Shown here: positions 1 to 9,285 of the stretch, in pieces
Numbering within the stretch: position 1 is the first letter of the stretch
Layout of the letters: each line of letters begins with the position of its first letter
Assembly: GCA_025462735.1 (NCBI GenBank)
Contig: JAOAPC010000004.1
Coordinates: forward strand, 1 to 55,893
DNA from: Acidobacteriaceae bacterium
GTDB lineage: Bacteria > Acidobacteriota > Terriglobia > Terriglobales > Acidobacteriaceae
Length of the DNA: 55,893 nucleotides
Reading direction: 5' to 3'
The notes under the pieces: generated by a model
Databases searched by the model: none
Told to the model about the DNA's origin: nothing
What the model saw: the letters and a program-made list of their open reading frames with translations, nothing else
Translations under genes and position numbers: made by a program

Positions 1-2
1 AC

Positions 3-626
3 GAGGCACTCTCCGCCATCCGTTCTCAGGCCGATGACGTTCTTGTAAAGCCAATCGGAATCGCCTCACTGCGGGATATCATCCACGAGAGACTCGCAAA
101 CCGCGTACCGCGCAAACCGTTTTCCACAAAAAGCGTGGCCTCCATCCTGGAGCAAGACCTTGACGTTACCATTCAAAACTGGAAGAAACTGGTGGACAAT
201 GATGAAGAGTTGACTTGTATCCAGTTGACCTTCGAGGAACGCACCGGCCATCTTCCCAATCTGATTGCTGACTTAATTTACCGCTTACGAACTCCGCGCA
301 CCACGAAGGCCGAAATCTCAATCGCCGCACGCGAGCATGGAACTCTGCGACGTAAGCAAGGCTACACAGCGGCGATGCTGGTGGAGGAATCTCGAATCCT
401 ACAGGTCAGCATCTTCAATACCTTACAAAGCAATCTGAGCAAAGTGAACTTCAGCGCGGTGCTGCTGGACGTGATCACTATCGCAGACGAAGTAGATTCG
501 CAATTGAAGCAGGCTATGCTCTGCTTCGGCGAGCACGGGCCTAGGGTCCAACTGGCCGGCAGTAACCAAGGAAACGATACTTATACCACTAGACTCCTTG
601 AGGATAACGTCGCACGGAATTTGTGA
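3..626 (+). CDS. Receiver + RsbRD_N-like response regulator (5' end missing)
   Basis: The gene runs in from the left edge. The open frame begins at base 3 and reads a receiver C-terminus with the conserved lysine in the motif ADDVLVKP, followed by about 160 residues resembling the RsbRD_N domain (RsbT co-antagonist type helical domain). Landmarks are EHGTLRRKQGYTAAML and ADEVDSQLKQAM. A GTG at 135 could be taken as a start, but the receiver sequence upstream is in frame and matches the intact paralogue at 2688-3542, so 135 is not the real start. The role is probably phosphorylation-dependent partner binding in a stress or sigma-regulatory pathway; this is inferred from family resemblance. No output DNA-binding domain is present. 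It is followed by about 590 bases without a convincing gene. Confidence 0.8.
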   Translation, partial: EALSAIRSQADDVLVKPIGIASLRDIIHERLANRVPRKPFSTKSVASILEQDLDVTIQNWKKLVDNDEELTCIQLTFEERTGHLPNLIADLIYRLRTPRTTKAEISIAAREHGTLRRKQGYTAAMLVEESRILQVSIFNTLQSNLSKVNFSAVLLDVITIADEVDSQLKQAMLCFGEHGPRVQLAGSNQGNDTYTTRLLEDNVARNL

Positions 627-1219
627 TTCGCGCCACAGATTGTTTTTTGCCGTTCGGGAATCTAGAACTCGCCAGGAATTGAGAAGGGCCGACAGACACT
701 TTGCGTTTCCATGACCGCAACAGCTGTGTCACTTCATTGTCGCTATCTCTTAACCCACAAAAATGAGCCACATTCGGGGAGGCGTTAGACCGGCGTGGCC
801 CACTAAGAAGTTCTGCTTTCGTTGCCTTCGATTATCGCGGCCTTAGCCGCAAAAGTCTGTGATCTGTGAACGCATCCACGCTGTGAAAATTGGAGCCTGC
901 GCCAGTGCTGAGGGATTACTGTACTCTCGGCGTGGCTTCCCTCGATGTAATTAGCCCCAAACAGCGATTGTGGGCAACAGCCTTTGCTTTGATAACCGAA
1001 CGTTCCGTCTGCATTTTTCCTGTGGAAATCAAAATTCCAGCCAAACAGGAGTCCACAAAAGCGGCTGAATGCCGGTCGCTCGTCTGACGGGCGGTTAATG
1101 CCCGATCTCTAAAATCGGAAACTGTGGTGTGGAACTCATAAATGCCGACGGTCTCTCGATACCTCTATCTTTGATGCACTTTCGTGGATTAATATTGCTC
1201 ACCGTGCTCGTTAGTCTTG
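627..1219. other. Intergenic stretch, no gene recognised
   Basis: About 590 bases between the edge regulator and the LuxR-type gene. The only frame of note is 890-1087 on the plus strand (65 codons). It has no recognisable domain and no obvious ribosome binding site, so I do not call it. I see no RNA gene or clear terminator. Confidence 0.5.
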
Positions 1220-1936
1220 TTAATTGGCTATGGGTGAGATCAGAGAATGTCGGACCGCGTGTACAGACAGCATGACGCGATTTGAAACTCCAACCTTTCG
1301 CAAAAGTTTGGCTATGTGTGCTTTTACTGTGCGCTCCTCGATCCCGAGAGGAGCAGCGATTTCCTTGTTAGAGTAGCCCGCGACCAGCATCCCGAGTACC
1401 TCCTTTTCACGGCTTGTAAACGGTCGTCCATCCCTAAAAACACCACGCTCCAAGGATCGGTATGCCTTATCCACGAACATCGAGAGAACTCGCCGTGGAG
1501 CCCACACCGATCCCGTTAAAACGGTTCGAATCGCTTGCACGATTTCGCCGACCGATGCGGCCTCATCGACGCAGCCCTTCGCCCCTGCTGAGACAACATT
1601 CAGGATTCCAGCATCATTCAGGTTACATCCCGTCACAATGACATCGAGACCGGGACGGACAGCCTTCACAATAGCCAGCAGGTCAATGACACTGTTGCCG
1701 GCATGACTGCCGAGCAGAACAATGTCTGCTTTCTTATTTGTGCCAATTTCAGCCAGCGCGACTGACTGGAGTTCGAAATCCGACTCTGCACTTAGTAACG
1801 CTCGAAATCCGAAAAATCGAATTGGATCACTGTCGATCACTGCGATCCGTACCGTTGGTTTCCTTACTTGAGAGATTGTTATGGAGTTATTAATTCGCAT
1901 TAACGTGCGCCTGTAAGTCGCTCCCGATAGATACAT
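1220..1936 (-). CDS. LuxR/NarL-type regulator with degenerate receiver
   Basis: A 238-codon frame with an N-terminal receiver fold (about residues 28-145) and a C-terminal LuxR helix-turn-helix (about 172-232, with TSREKEVLGMLVAGYSNKEI and ERTVKAHIAKLLRKVG). The receiver keeps the acidic start (VIDSDP) and a threonine (VIVTG), but the phospho-acceptor Asp is replaced by Gly (ADIVLLG, residue 76). The usual lysine in the GYLLK position is Glu (residue 125). It is therefore probably not controlled by phosphorylation, although it should still bind DNA. The start is uncertain: the first ATG is at 1936, but the ATG at 1900 (MRINNS) leaves a more normal NarL-type N-terminus. The gene stands alone, and its target is not evident. 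Confidence 0.85.
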   Translation of the reverse strand: MYLSGATYRRTLMRINNSITISQVRKPTVRIAVIDSDPIRFFGFRALLSAESDFELQSVALAEIGTNKKADIVLLGSHAGNSVIDLLAIVKAVRPGLDVIVTGCNLNDAGILNVVSAGAKGCVDEAASVGEIVQAIRTVLTGSVWAPRRVLSMFVDKAYRSLERGVFRDGRPFTSREKEVLGMLVAGYSNKEIAAPLGIEERTVKAHIAKLLRKVGVSNRVMLSVHAVRHSLISPIAN

Positions 1937-2119
1937 GTATTGTAACGGGGCATTTGCTTGAGTTGACGTTAAGAGTAGGTGATTAGGTACCCGAAGTTCC
2001 GGCCAGAAAAGGCCGTCAATGGCTTGTTCGGTTCGTCCGGATCGAACTTCGCCGCGTTTTCACTTCCGGTTTCCGCTGATCATTGAAGACTTCCAACAAC
2101 CCGTTCGGGCGGTCTCGGA

Positions 2120-2420
2120 ACGATCTTGGCAGAGGGTATGCTTTGCAACGCTTTGAAGAGGGTTTGTCCGTCGCACCTGAGCAATTCCGCACCGCGACGG
2201 GCCCGAAGAATTGGAATGCCCAACTTGACCTGTCCAGTGAACAATAGCACACTGGCCTTGGTCATACAGCAGGTCTCCTGTATGTCCTGACACGAAACCT
2301 GCGAGGAGATTGGCATGGAACAATTTGGCTTGTGCCAAAAGCTCACTCTGGTTTGTCTGGGCGTGACTGCAAAAAGCCAGCAGACCTTGTGAAGAATCGT
2401 CGTGCGATCATCGCTTGCGT
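2120..2420 (-). pseudogene. Decayed receiver-domain remnant
   Basis: On the minus strand this stretch aligns by eye with the C-terminal receiver of the hybrid kinase at 4001-6370. The remnant reads AQAKLFHANLLAGFVSGHTG where the kinase reads AQAKLVHPNLRAVFMSGYPG. The upstream bases match the kinase's MPGQTGVELL codons once a single missing base near 2338 is allowed. Downstream, a second frame change is needed to recover a tail resembling the receiver end (LLRCDGQTLFKALQ). No start codon or complete domain survives. It is best read as the leftover of a duplicated response-regulator or hybrid-kinase gene. The flanks (1937-2119 and 2421-2687) contain nothing I can support. Confidence 0.55.
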
Positions 2421-2687
2421 GTCAAGTTGCCCGCCGCCTGTCGTGGTGGTCCTAGCCCGACGAGCTTTCTTACTGGGGAATTCCTGCATACCAAAAAAGT
2501 GGCCTCCACGGACATCAAAATAACAAATTGGACGGGAGGAAAAGAATCTGCAGGCCGGCATGGCATGTTCGACTTTCTAGCTTCCAGAGATAATTAACTA
2601 TCTTGATAAATGGTCATTGTTATACATCTCTACTAATACATTTGGTTCATACTGTTCAGCAGTCTCTAAGAGATAGGTGGTGTTCAT

Positions 2688-3542
2688 ATGACTCCGACAA
2701 ACACGAGCGTTTCGCACAAAGTTCTGCTGGTGGATGACGACGAGGCGGTTCGCGACATGATGACGGCGACGCTTGAAAGAAAGGGATTTTGCGTAGTCCC
2801 CGCCGCTAGCGTGACCGAAGCCCTGAAACTTGTTACTTCAGAGACCTTCGACGTACTAATTACGGACCTGCACATGCCCAACCCTAGTGACGGGTTTGCG
2901 GTAATTACCGCGATGCGCCACTCCCAACCGGACGCCCTTACGCTGCTGGTGAGCGGCTACCCCGACGTGAAAAGCGCCATGGACACTATCCTGCTGCAAG
3001 CGGACGATATCATCGTGAAACCATTCGAGGCCGGAAAGCTCGCAGAACTCGTCCGCGAAAAGCTGCTCACTCGTAAACCTGCTGCCCTGACGCCAAAGGA
3101 AAGAGTGGCCGAAATCTTGCAGCGTTCTACCAGCGGGATCGTCGCCGAGTGGTTAGTGCGAGTGAAAAAGAACAAAGAACTCAATCACGTTTCGCTCACC
3201 GACAAGGAACGTACTGGATATCTTCCAAAGCTGATTGAAGACCTGATTGTGCGCTTGAGAGAGCCTAATACCCCTGGAGCTGAGACCGATTCAGTCCGGT
3301 CGTCTGCTGCTGAAGAGCATGGCAAGTTGCGTCGGTTTCAAGGCTACACTGCTGGGATGCTTGTGCACGACTCAAGAATTCTCCAGGTGACCCTCTTCGG
3401 GACGTTGCAGAGCAATCTGAGCGCTCTGGACTTCAGCTTGCTGTTACCTGATGTCATGACCATCGCGGATGAGGTGGATTCACAGTTGACACAAACGATG
3501 GATAGCTACATAAATGCCGTGCAAACACCAGCGGCAGCGTAG
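2688..3542 (+). CDS. Receiver + RsbRD_N-like response regulator
   Basis: The 284-residue protein has a complete receiver at about residues 10-125: acidic pair in LLVDDDE, phospho-acceptor Asp60 in LITDLHM, Ser in LLVSGY, and Lys111 in IIVKPF. A helical domain at about 140-275 resembles RsbRD_N (HGKLRRFQGYTAGMLV, ADEVDSQLTQTM). The start is ATG at 2688 behind AGGTGG at a suitable distance. It is a clear paralogue of the truncated regulator at 3-626, with the same domain order. The receiver probably controls exposure of the RsbRD-like domain to a partner; no kinase or anti-sigma gene is adjacent, so the partner is unknown. It would act in the cytoplasm. Confidence 0.85.
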   Translation: MTPTNTSVSHKVLLVDDDEAVRDMMTATLERKGFCVVPAASVTEALKLVTSETFDVLITDLHMPNPSDGFAVITAMRHSQPDALTLLVSGYPDVKSAMDTILLQADDIIVKPFEAGKLAELVREKLLTRKPAALTPKERVAEILQRSTSGIVAEWLVRVKKNKELNHVSLTDKERTGYLPKLIEDLIVRLREPNTPGAETDSVRSSAAEEHGKLRRFQGYTAGMLVHDSRILQVTLFGTLQSNLSALDFSLLLPDVMTIADEVDSQLTQTMDSYINAVQTPAAA

Positions 3543-4000
3543 CTAATCTGTTGCCATCTCAGGGCGGCCCGAACTATAAAGAAATGAACTCCGTTCGCCT
3601 TGTTCAGAATGTGTCACCCAAGGAGCTGAGACATGAAGAATAAAAATTTGTTGTGAGAGTGGAACGTGGCGGTACTCGCTCCCTCACTTGGCGAGCAGAT
3701 CGGTCCGACTGCAAACCAAATGACAACGAACTATGAGCTAGCGCTGGTGATGGGGAATTCACTGTCGAAGATGCGAGAATTCCCGGTGCAGCTCGTTGCC
3801 GAAGCCGGTGTAAGAGAGTCCGCGATTCGGGGAGCCACGCGTACTGAACCGGTATCCGCAAGTCCTGGACCTTCGGTACGAGCAACGGCATTAGCAGCAT
3901 CCCAAGCTGAGGGGATGAACGAGCACGCCTCGGCTGCACACAGAGTGCATGGTTTCTTTCTCATACCTCGGTTAGCGGCTGGAACGTTTTAATGCTATTG
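3543..4000. other. Intergenic stretch, no gene recognised
   Basis: About 460 bases between a plus-strand regulator and the 3' end of a minus-strand kinase. Overlapping frames on both strands (3604-3939 minus, 3666-3992 plus) are low in recognisable content and mirror each other, as expected of non-coding DNA. I see no domain, RNA gene or strong stem-loop. Confidence 0.5.
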
Positions 4001-6370
4001 CTATTTTGCGGGCTCGCTTTGCAGGACGGAGTGAACTTTCCTGAGCAGCGATCGTCTGGTAAAGGGCTTTTCCAGGAACGCGGTTTCCGTGATCAGTCCG
4101 CCGCGGTGAGCGACCAGATCCCCTGGGTATCCCGACATGAATACTGCGCGGAGATTGGGATGGACCAATTTGGCTTGTGCCAGAAGCTCAACGCCAGTTT
4201 GTCCGGGCATCACGACATCCGTGAAAAGCAAATCGATCTCTAGTTCAGACGCCTTCATGACGGTGAGTGCGTCTTCCGCGTTTCTTGCTTCCATTACTCG
4301 GTACCCGCCATCTCGCAGAAGCCGGATTGCCAGCTCGCGCAGGGCCTTATCATCCTCAACCACCAATATCGTTTCTGATCCTCGCGGAGGCTCGGCTTCG
4401 TCGTAGGGAAAGACAAGTTCGCCCGCACTTTCAGATACGCTCGCGAAAAACATCTTGAACGTTGTGCCCTTGCCGGGTTCGGTCTCCACGCAGATGTAGC
4501 CCTCGCTCTGCTTCACAATGCCCTGCACGGTCGAGAGTCCCAAACCCGTACCCTTCCCAACAGGCTTGGTGGTGAAGAAGGGCTCAAAGATTTTCGATTT
4601 GATGCTTTCGTCCATGCCACAACCGGTATCGCTGACTGAAAAAAGGACCTGTTGTCCAGCATGGGAGCCTGGATGCTGGGAGACGTAATGCTCGTCGAGT
4701 TTAGCAAGCCCCGTCTCGATGATGATCTTCCCTCCAGTCGGCATCGCATCTCGTGCATTCACGACCAGATTCATCAGGATTTGTTCAATCTGGCCCGGAT
4801 CGGCCCTGATGCTGCAAATTGGGGTAGTCGCCCGGAACTCAATCGCAATGTCCTCGCCGACTATTCGCAGCAACATACTGGTCACATCACGCACAACTCC
4901 GTTCAGATCCAGGACTTTGGGGAAAATAACCTGCTGGCGGCTGAATGCTAACAATCGCCGCGTAAGCAATGCAGCCCGTTGCGAAGCTTTATTGATTTCC
5001 GAAAGGTACTTGTTGAGGGGATGTTCCGGTTCAATCAGATCCAGTGAGATGTCGCTGTAGCCCATAATGACACCGAGTATATTGTTAAAATCGTGCGCAA
5101 CGCCCCCAGCCAAACGCCCTACGGCTTCCATCTTTTGGGCTTGGAGGAACTGGGCTTCGAGTCGCCGGGTCCCGGTCACGTCCTGCAGAATACAGGCTAT
5201 TCGATCGATACCAGCATGGCCCTGGATAGGGAAGTACGACGCGAGCAGGTCTCTCTCCCCCAAGTTAGGGAATTTGTATTTCATCTCATAATGGACAATG
5301 TTGCCTCGGAAACATTCGTCCATCTTTTCTCTGATTAACACACCGAAGACTTCTTTATCTACGACTTCGTCGACGAGATGTCCGATGACCTGTGTTTTCT
5401 CCATCTGCCGGTAATTCAAAAATGCGCGATTGGCGATCACGTAGCGGTATTCCCGGTCCACCACCAGGATCATCTCGTCCAAGCCTTCGACCACGCGCTC
5501 GTATTCCCGCAGGGTTGACTCCGCCTGCTTGCGCTCGGTGATGTCCTGACAAACGCCGAGATATCGAACGTACCGTCCTGCATTGTCAAATATCGCTTCG
5601 CCGGAGACTTCAACCCAGCGAACCTCGCCGCTCGGACGAATGATACGGTGGTCGAGATGAATCGGCTTTCCAGCCCGCCGAAGAACCGATTGTTCTTCAA
5701 CTAGCCACAGGTCTTCGGAATGCGTGAAGCGCGTTTGGTCCTCGTAGCCAGGCTGAGGAGCGTCTGAGGGAAGGCCAAAAATCTCAAACATTCGCGGAGA
5801 CCAAATCACCTTGCCCGACTGCAACTCGAGGTCAAAGACGCCCATGCCTGCGAGGTGTTGGGCCTGCTTCAGTCTCTCTTCGCTTAAACGGAGCGCTTCT
5901 TCCGTCTGCTGGCGTGCGGTAATGTCACGGATGTTGCACTGAACTACACTCTCGCCGTTCACTCCGTACACGTTGCTGACGAACTCAACGTTGACGCGGC
6001 GCCCACTCCTGGTCTCAAGTGGAAGATTATCGTATTGCTCGTCTTGCAGTTCTCGAAAAGCTTCCTTCGATTCTTGAATTTGCCTGAACAGACCGATGTC
6101 CCAAAGTGTTTTGCCAATAAATTCGTCCCGGGTGTAGTCCAATAGTCCGACCAGGAAAGGGTTTACGTCGAGTATCAGTCCTGAGTGGGCATCTAAAATC
6201 AGGATTCCATCCTTGGCTGTTTCAAACAATCTGCGATATCTAGCCTCGGCGGCAGTAAGCGCTTCCTTTGCTCGTTTGCATTCCAGTACCAGATTAACCT
6301 TCACACCGTCTTTCAATGCTATCCTCTTCCCCTCGCGCGGCGATCCGCATACTTGTAGAATGTTATGCAA
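4001..6370 (-). CDS. Hybrid histidine kinase, PAS x3-HisKA-HATPase-REC
   Basis: This 789-residue soluble sensor kinase has three PAS modules (about 45-155, 165-282, 290-405; the first two end in PAC-type DIT motifs). A HisKA dimerisation helix carries His426 (GGVAHDFNN), and the ATPase domain at about 520-640 has the N box LVVNARDAM and G boxes DTGCGM and GTGLGLS. The C-terminal receiver (667-785) has Asp718 in LLFTDVVMP and Lys768 in FLEKPF. All catalytic residues appear intact. No membrane segment is seen, so it likely senses an internal signal. The start is taken as TTG at 6370 behind GAAGGGCG; a different nearby start cannot be excluded. It is monocistronic, and its receiver matches the decayed remnant near 2.1-2.4 kb. 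Confidence 0.92.
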   Translation of the reverse strand: MHNILQVCGSPREGKRIALKDGVKVNLVLECKRAKEALTAAEARYRRLFETAKDGILILDAHSGLILDVNPFLVGLLDYTRDEFIGKTLWDIGLFRQIQESKEAFRELQDEQYDNLPLETRSGRRVNVEFVSNVYGVNGESVVQCNIRDITARQQTEEALRLSEERLKQAQHLAGMGVFDLELQSGKVIWSPRMFEIFGLPSDAPQPGYEDQTRFTHSEDLWLVEEQSVLRRAGKPIHLDHRIIRPSGEVRWVEVSGEAIFDNAGRYVRYLGVCQDITERKQAESTLREYERVVEGLDEMILVVDREYRYVIANRAFLNYRQMEKTQVIGHLVDEVVDKEVFGVLIREKMDECFRGNIVHYEMKYKFPNLGERDLLASYFPIQGHAGIDRIACILQDVTGTRRLEAQFLQAQKMEAVGRLAGGVAHDFNNILGVIMGYSDISLDLIEPEHPLNKYLSEINKASQRAALLTRRLLAFSRQQVIFPKVLDLNGVVRDVTSMLLRIVGEDIAIEFRATTPICSIRADPGQIEQILMNLVVNARDAMPTGGKIIIETGLAKLDEHYVSQHPGSHAGQQVLFSVSDTGCGMDESIKSKIFEPFFTTKPVGKGTGLGLSTVQGIVKQSEGYICVETEPGKGTTFKMFFASVSESAGELVFPYDEAEPPRGSETILVVEDDKALRELAIRLLRDGGYRVMEARNAEDALTVMKASELEIDLLFTDVVMPGQTGVELLAQAKLVHPNLRAVFMSGYPGDLVAHRGGLITETAFLEKPFTRRSLLRKVHSVLQSEPAK

Positions 6371-6852
6371 CGCCCTTCATGGCGGAGGGGTTAGACGGCT
6401 ATCGCCGATCCTCCAGTTGGAACCCTCCTTGGTTTCCGAGCCCGTCGCGACTTCGGCTGAAAAGGTCAGCAATCAGCAGCAAATAGAGGGCTGCTTTTAG
6501 CTTGGGGACACAAGCGTCGTCCACCTTTGTTTGGAAGGCCACACGCTTAATCGTTCTCTCGACTTAGTTGCACGCCGCGGGCCAACCCTTGCTTCCGGCA
6601 AGCCAGTGACAACAAAGGGATAGGACCCGATCAGAAAGAGAGGGCCTGCCGGTGGGTCGGCAGCTTTGCCTAAATATCGGCGGTGGATGAAACTTGACCG
6701 GGTTCTGTCATTATGCGTCGGGAGCATTCTCCAGTAGAGGCCGGATGCATTTTCCTCGAGCCTTCTTCAACCTGTAGCGGTCCCGCCAGCCCGTTTTCCG
6801 AAAGCGCAGCTGGTGTGGAGATACGTTACCACTGATTTTACGCTGGCTTACT
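6371..6852. other. Intergenic stretch, no gene recognised
   Basis: About 480 bases between the end of the phosphorelay operon and the hybrid kinase start. It should hold the kinase promoter, but I cannot point to a convincing element. The frame 6497-6727 (minus) has no recognisable content. Confidence 0.45.
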
Positions 6853-7269
6853 TTATATGGACCCCAGGTCATACACGGCAGGTCTCTCGTTGAGCGCGCG
6901 TTCTCCCAAAGCTTGCCGGATGACCGCCAAAAGTTCGGCGTTGTCCACAGGTTTCTGGAGGAAGGCCTTCGCTCCTGCCTCTAGAGCGCGCTTTTGATTT
7001 TCGAGACCGTCGCGAGCAGAAACGACGATGATGGGGATAATGGCGAGAGAGGGAATGTTCTTGAGCCTTTCCATCACCACGAAGCCGCCGCCAGCGGGTA
7101 GACCGAGGTCAAGGAGAATTAAATCCGGCGCGCTCTTCCGTGCCTCAGCCACACCGGACAAAGTATCGCCTGCAAGAAAAGTATCGTAGTGGTTCGCTTT
7201 GAGCCGCAAATGCATGCCGTTAAGCACATCTGGATCATCATCGACAATTAGAATCTTCTTGTTAGCCAT
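6853..7269 (-). CDS. Single-domain response regulator, last gene of phosphorelay operon
   Basis: The protein is 138 residues, almost entirely a receiver: ILIVDDDPD at the N-terminus, Asp54 in LILLDLGLP, Ser84 in IVVSARD, Lys106 in FLQKPV. There is no output domain; a short tail follows residue 122. Its start overlaps the stop of the receiver-kinase gene upstream by 8 bases (7262-7269), so it is translationally coupled. It is likely the terminal phospho-acceptor or shuttle of the operon starting at 11387. It is a close paralogue of the lone receiver at 11950-12387. Confidence 0.9.
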   Translation of the reverse strand: MANKKILIVDDDPDVLNGMHLRLKANHYDTFLAGDTLSGVAEARKSAPDLILLDLGLPAGGGFVVMERLKNIPSLAIIPIIVVSARDGLENQKRALEAGAKAFLQKPVDNAELLAVIRQALGERALNERPAVYDLGSI

Positions 7270-8830
7270 GTTTTACCATCCTTGAGGAGATTTCATCGCT
7301 CATAAGTTGCCCAATTCCACCGGCTATCTTTTCCAGACAATCTTCCATCGAGTTACTCGATGTGCGTTTGATAGGTCCAAATGACTGGTAAGAAGTACAG
7401 AGGGTCAGGCCGGCTTGCTGGATATGTTCATGCAACTGTTCTCGTATCCGCTTGCTAATCGCCTCACCGCCCACCTCGTCGGTAATAGCCACCATGAAGA
7501 AAAGTTCTACTGCGCCCGCAACGCCCATCTTGGGCAACAAAACGTCCACAGGGGAATGCAAACAGCTTTGCAGAACGTCGCGAACCCGATGTGACTGTTC
7601 CGCGCGCACCTCATCCGAAAGCCAGCCAGTTTGTGAGCCAATCTCTGTTATCACGACGGTAATAGGACTGTCGGCATTCCCGTTCTTTCTGAAGGCCGGA
7701 GCGATCAGGTTAGGTAGAGAAAAAATTGGCAACTTAACCGAAAAGACCGCCCCCTGTCCCGATGCGCTCCGGGCCCGGATTTGTCCACCCTGTCGCGTAA
7801 CCAGCTCTTTGCAGATATATAGTCCCAAGCCAAGGCCTTTTCGGCCTTCTGAGGCCGATGTTTGGAACAAGCGTTCGAAAATTCGCTCCGTCATACCTGG
7901 GTTGATCCCGCATCCCGAGTCTGAGACCTCCAGAACCATGAGATTTGAATCTTCCTCGAGCCTACGAGCCTGAACCTTCACCGTGCCGTTCGCTGGAGTG
8001 AACTTGATGGCATTGTCGACGAGAATGATCAGAATCTGTCGAAGACGCGTTGGATCAGCGCAGACCGAGGGCAGCAGGCTCTCGATATCGGAAGAAAGAA
8101 TGATCCCTTTTGCTGTGGCAGCACCCCGCAGCGTGTTGACGGCGTAAGCCACTGCATCGGAAACCGAAGTACATTGCAGCTCGATCACCAGTTTACCCGC
8201 CTGGACGCGAGTAACTTCGAGTAAGTCATTAATCATCGATTGAAGTTGCTTGGCATTTCGTAGGACAACTTCCAGGTATTGGTGCTGTGCGGGCTTCAGT
8301 TCGCCGCCGATCCCGTCCAGGAGAATAGTCGCAAACTGGTATATCGCGCTCAGCGGGGAACGGAGCTCGTGCGAGACGTGCGAGAGGAACTCATCCTTAA
8401 ACTGCATCTGATGGGTCCGGATGAGATCGGCTTCCGTCTGCATCCGGTGGCGCTCAATGGCGTGTCGAAGAGCCCGGGGAAGCGCACGATTTTCGATTTG
8501 GCCTTTGATCAGATAGTCTTGTGCGCCTTCCTTCATGGCTTCCGCAGCCAGTGCCTCGTCGTCCAAGCCGGTTAGAACTATAAGTGGGACGTTAGGGGCC
8601 ACGGCATGCGCCCTTCGGACAGTATCCAGTCCGTGGCCATCCGGCAATCCCATGTCCAATAGAACGATGTCCACTCCACGGTCTGCAAGCTTTATCTCGG
8701 CTTCCCTCATACGCAAGCAGTGCGTCAATTCGAAGCTGCCGGGCCCTTCATTGCTGAACATTTCGCGAATCAGGCGGGCATCTCCCGCGTTATCTTCGAC
8801 CAGAAGAACCTGAAGTGCTTTTTCGGTCAT
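7262..8830 (-). CDS. Receiver-histidine kinase (REC-HisKA-HATPase) with unknown C-terminal tail
   Basis: The protein is 522 residues. The N-terminal receiver (about 6-125) has Asp59 in DIVLLDMGLP and Lys109 in DYLIKG. The HisKA helix carries His154 (HVSHELRSPL). The ATPase domain at about 255-368 has LVDNAIKFT, DSGCGI and KGLGLGLYI. The last 140 residues (from about 385) form a mixed alpha/beta segment that I cannot assign; it contains no GGDEF signature. The architecture fits a kinase that is switched by phosphorylation of its own receiver, probably from the CHASE3 kinase encoded first in the operon. It overlaps the upstream receiver gene by 4 bases (ATGA) and the downstream receiver by 8. 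Confidence 0.9.
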   Translation of the reverse strand: MTEKALQVLLVEDNAGDARLIREMFSNEGPGSFELTHCLRMREAEIKLADRGVDIVLLDMGLPDGHGLDTVRRAHAVAPNVPLIVLTGLDDEALAAEAMKEGAQDYLIKGQIENRALPRALRHAIERHRMQTEADLIRTHQMQFKDEFLSHVSHELRSPLSAIYQFATILLDGIGGELKPAQHQYLEVVLRNAKQLQSMINDLLEVTRVQAGKLVIELQCTSVSDAVAYAVNTLRGAATAKGIILSSDIESLLPSVCADPTRLRQILIILVDNAIKFTPANGTVKVQARRLEEDSNLMVLEVSDSGCGINPGMTERIFERLFQTSASEGRKGLGLGLYICKELVTRQGGQIRARSASGQGAVFSVKLPIFSLPNLIAPAFRKNGNADSPITVVITEIGSQTGWLSDEVRAEQSHRVRDVLQSCLHSPVDVLLPKMGVAGAVELFFMVAITDEVGGEAISKRIREQLHEHIQQAGLTLCTSYQSFGPIKRTSSNSMEDCLEKIAGGIGQLMSDEISSRMVKHG

Positions 8831-9285
8831 GAGCGTGGTTCGTGCGGTAACTTGACAACAGACAGCCAGAAACTGTCGATGCTCTTGACAACTTCGAGGA
8901 AGCCATCGAGGCCCACAGGCTTGGTGATGTAACAGTTCGCATGGAGCCGATAACTACGCAGGATATCTGCGTCAGACGCAGAGGTGGTCAAGATAACTAC
9001 CGGAATGCTTTTCAGTGCGGAACTCTCCTTGATTTCCCCTAGGACCTCCCGTCCGTCTTTCTTGGGCAGGTTCAAATCGAGCAAAATCAGATCTGGGCGA
9101 AGAGCGTTGGCGTGCTTCCCCTCGTGATTCAAAAAGTCCATCGCTTCCGCTCCATCCGATACCACATGCAAATTGATATGCACCTTGGCGTCTTTAAATG
9201 CTTCCCGTGTGAGCCGCACATCGCCGGGACTATCTTCAACCAAAAGGACTTCGATAGGTGTGGCATCCATACCAATCATTTTCAT
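8827..9285 (-). CDS. Rcp1-like single-domain response regulator
   Basis: This is a 152-residue receiver of the type found beside phytochrome-like kinases: VLLVEDSPGDVRL start, Asp70 in LILLDLNLP, Thr in VILTTS, Lys122 in YITKPVG. There is no output domain. It lies between the CHASE3 kinase (overlap 9282-9285) and the receiver-kinase (overlap 8827-8830), both classic 4-base stop/start overlaps. It is the natural carrier of phosphate between the two kinases. The family resemblance is seen directly; the route of phosphate is inferred. Confidence 0.9.
   Translation of the reverse strand: MKMIGMDATPIEVLLVEDSPGDVRLTREAFKDAKVHINLHVVSDGAEAMDFLNHEGKHANALRPDLILLDLNLPKKDGREVLGEIKESSALKSIPVVILTTSASDADILRSYRLHANCYITKPVGLDGFLEVVKSIDSFWLSVVKLPHEPRS

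Noticed and set aside
3604..3992. Overlapping frames on both strands
   Set aside because: They mirror each other and have no family resemblance, as expected from non-coding DNA without stop codons.
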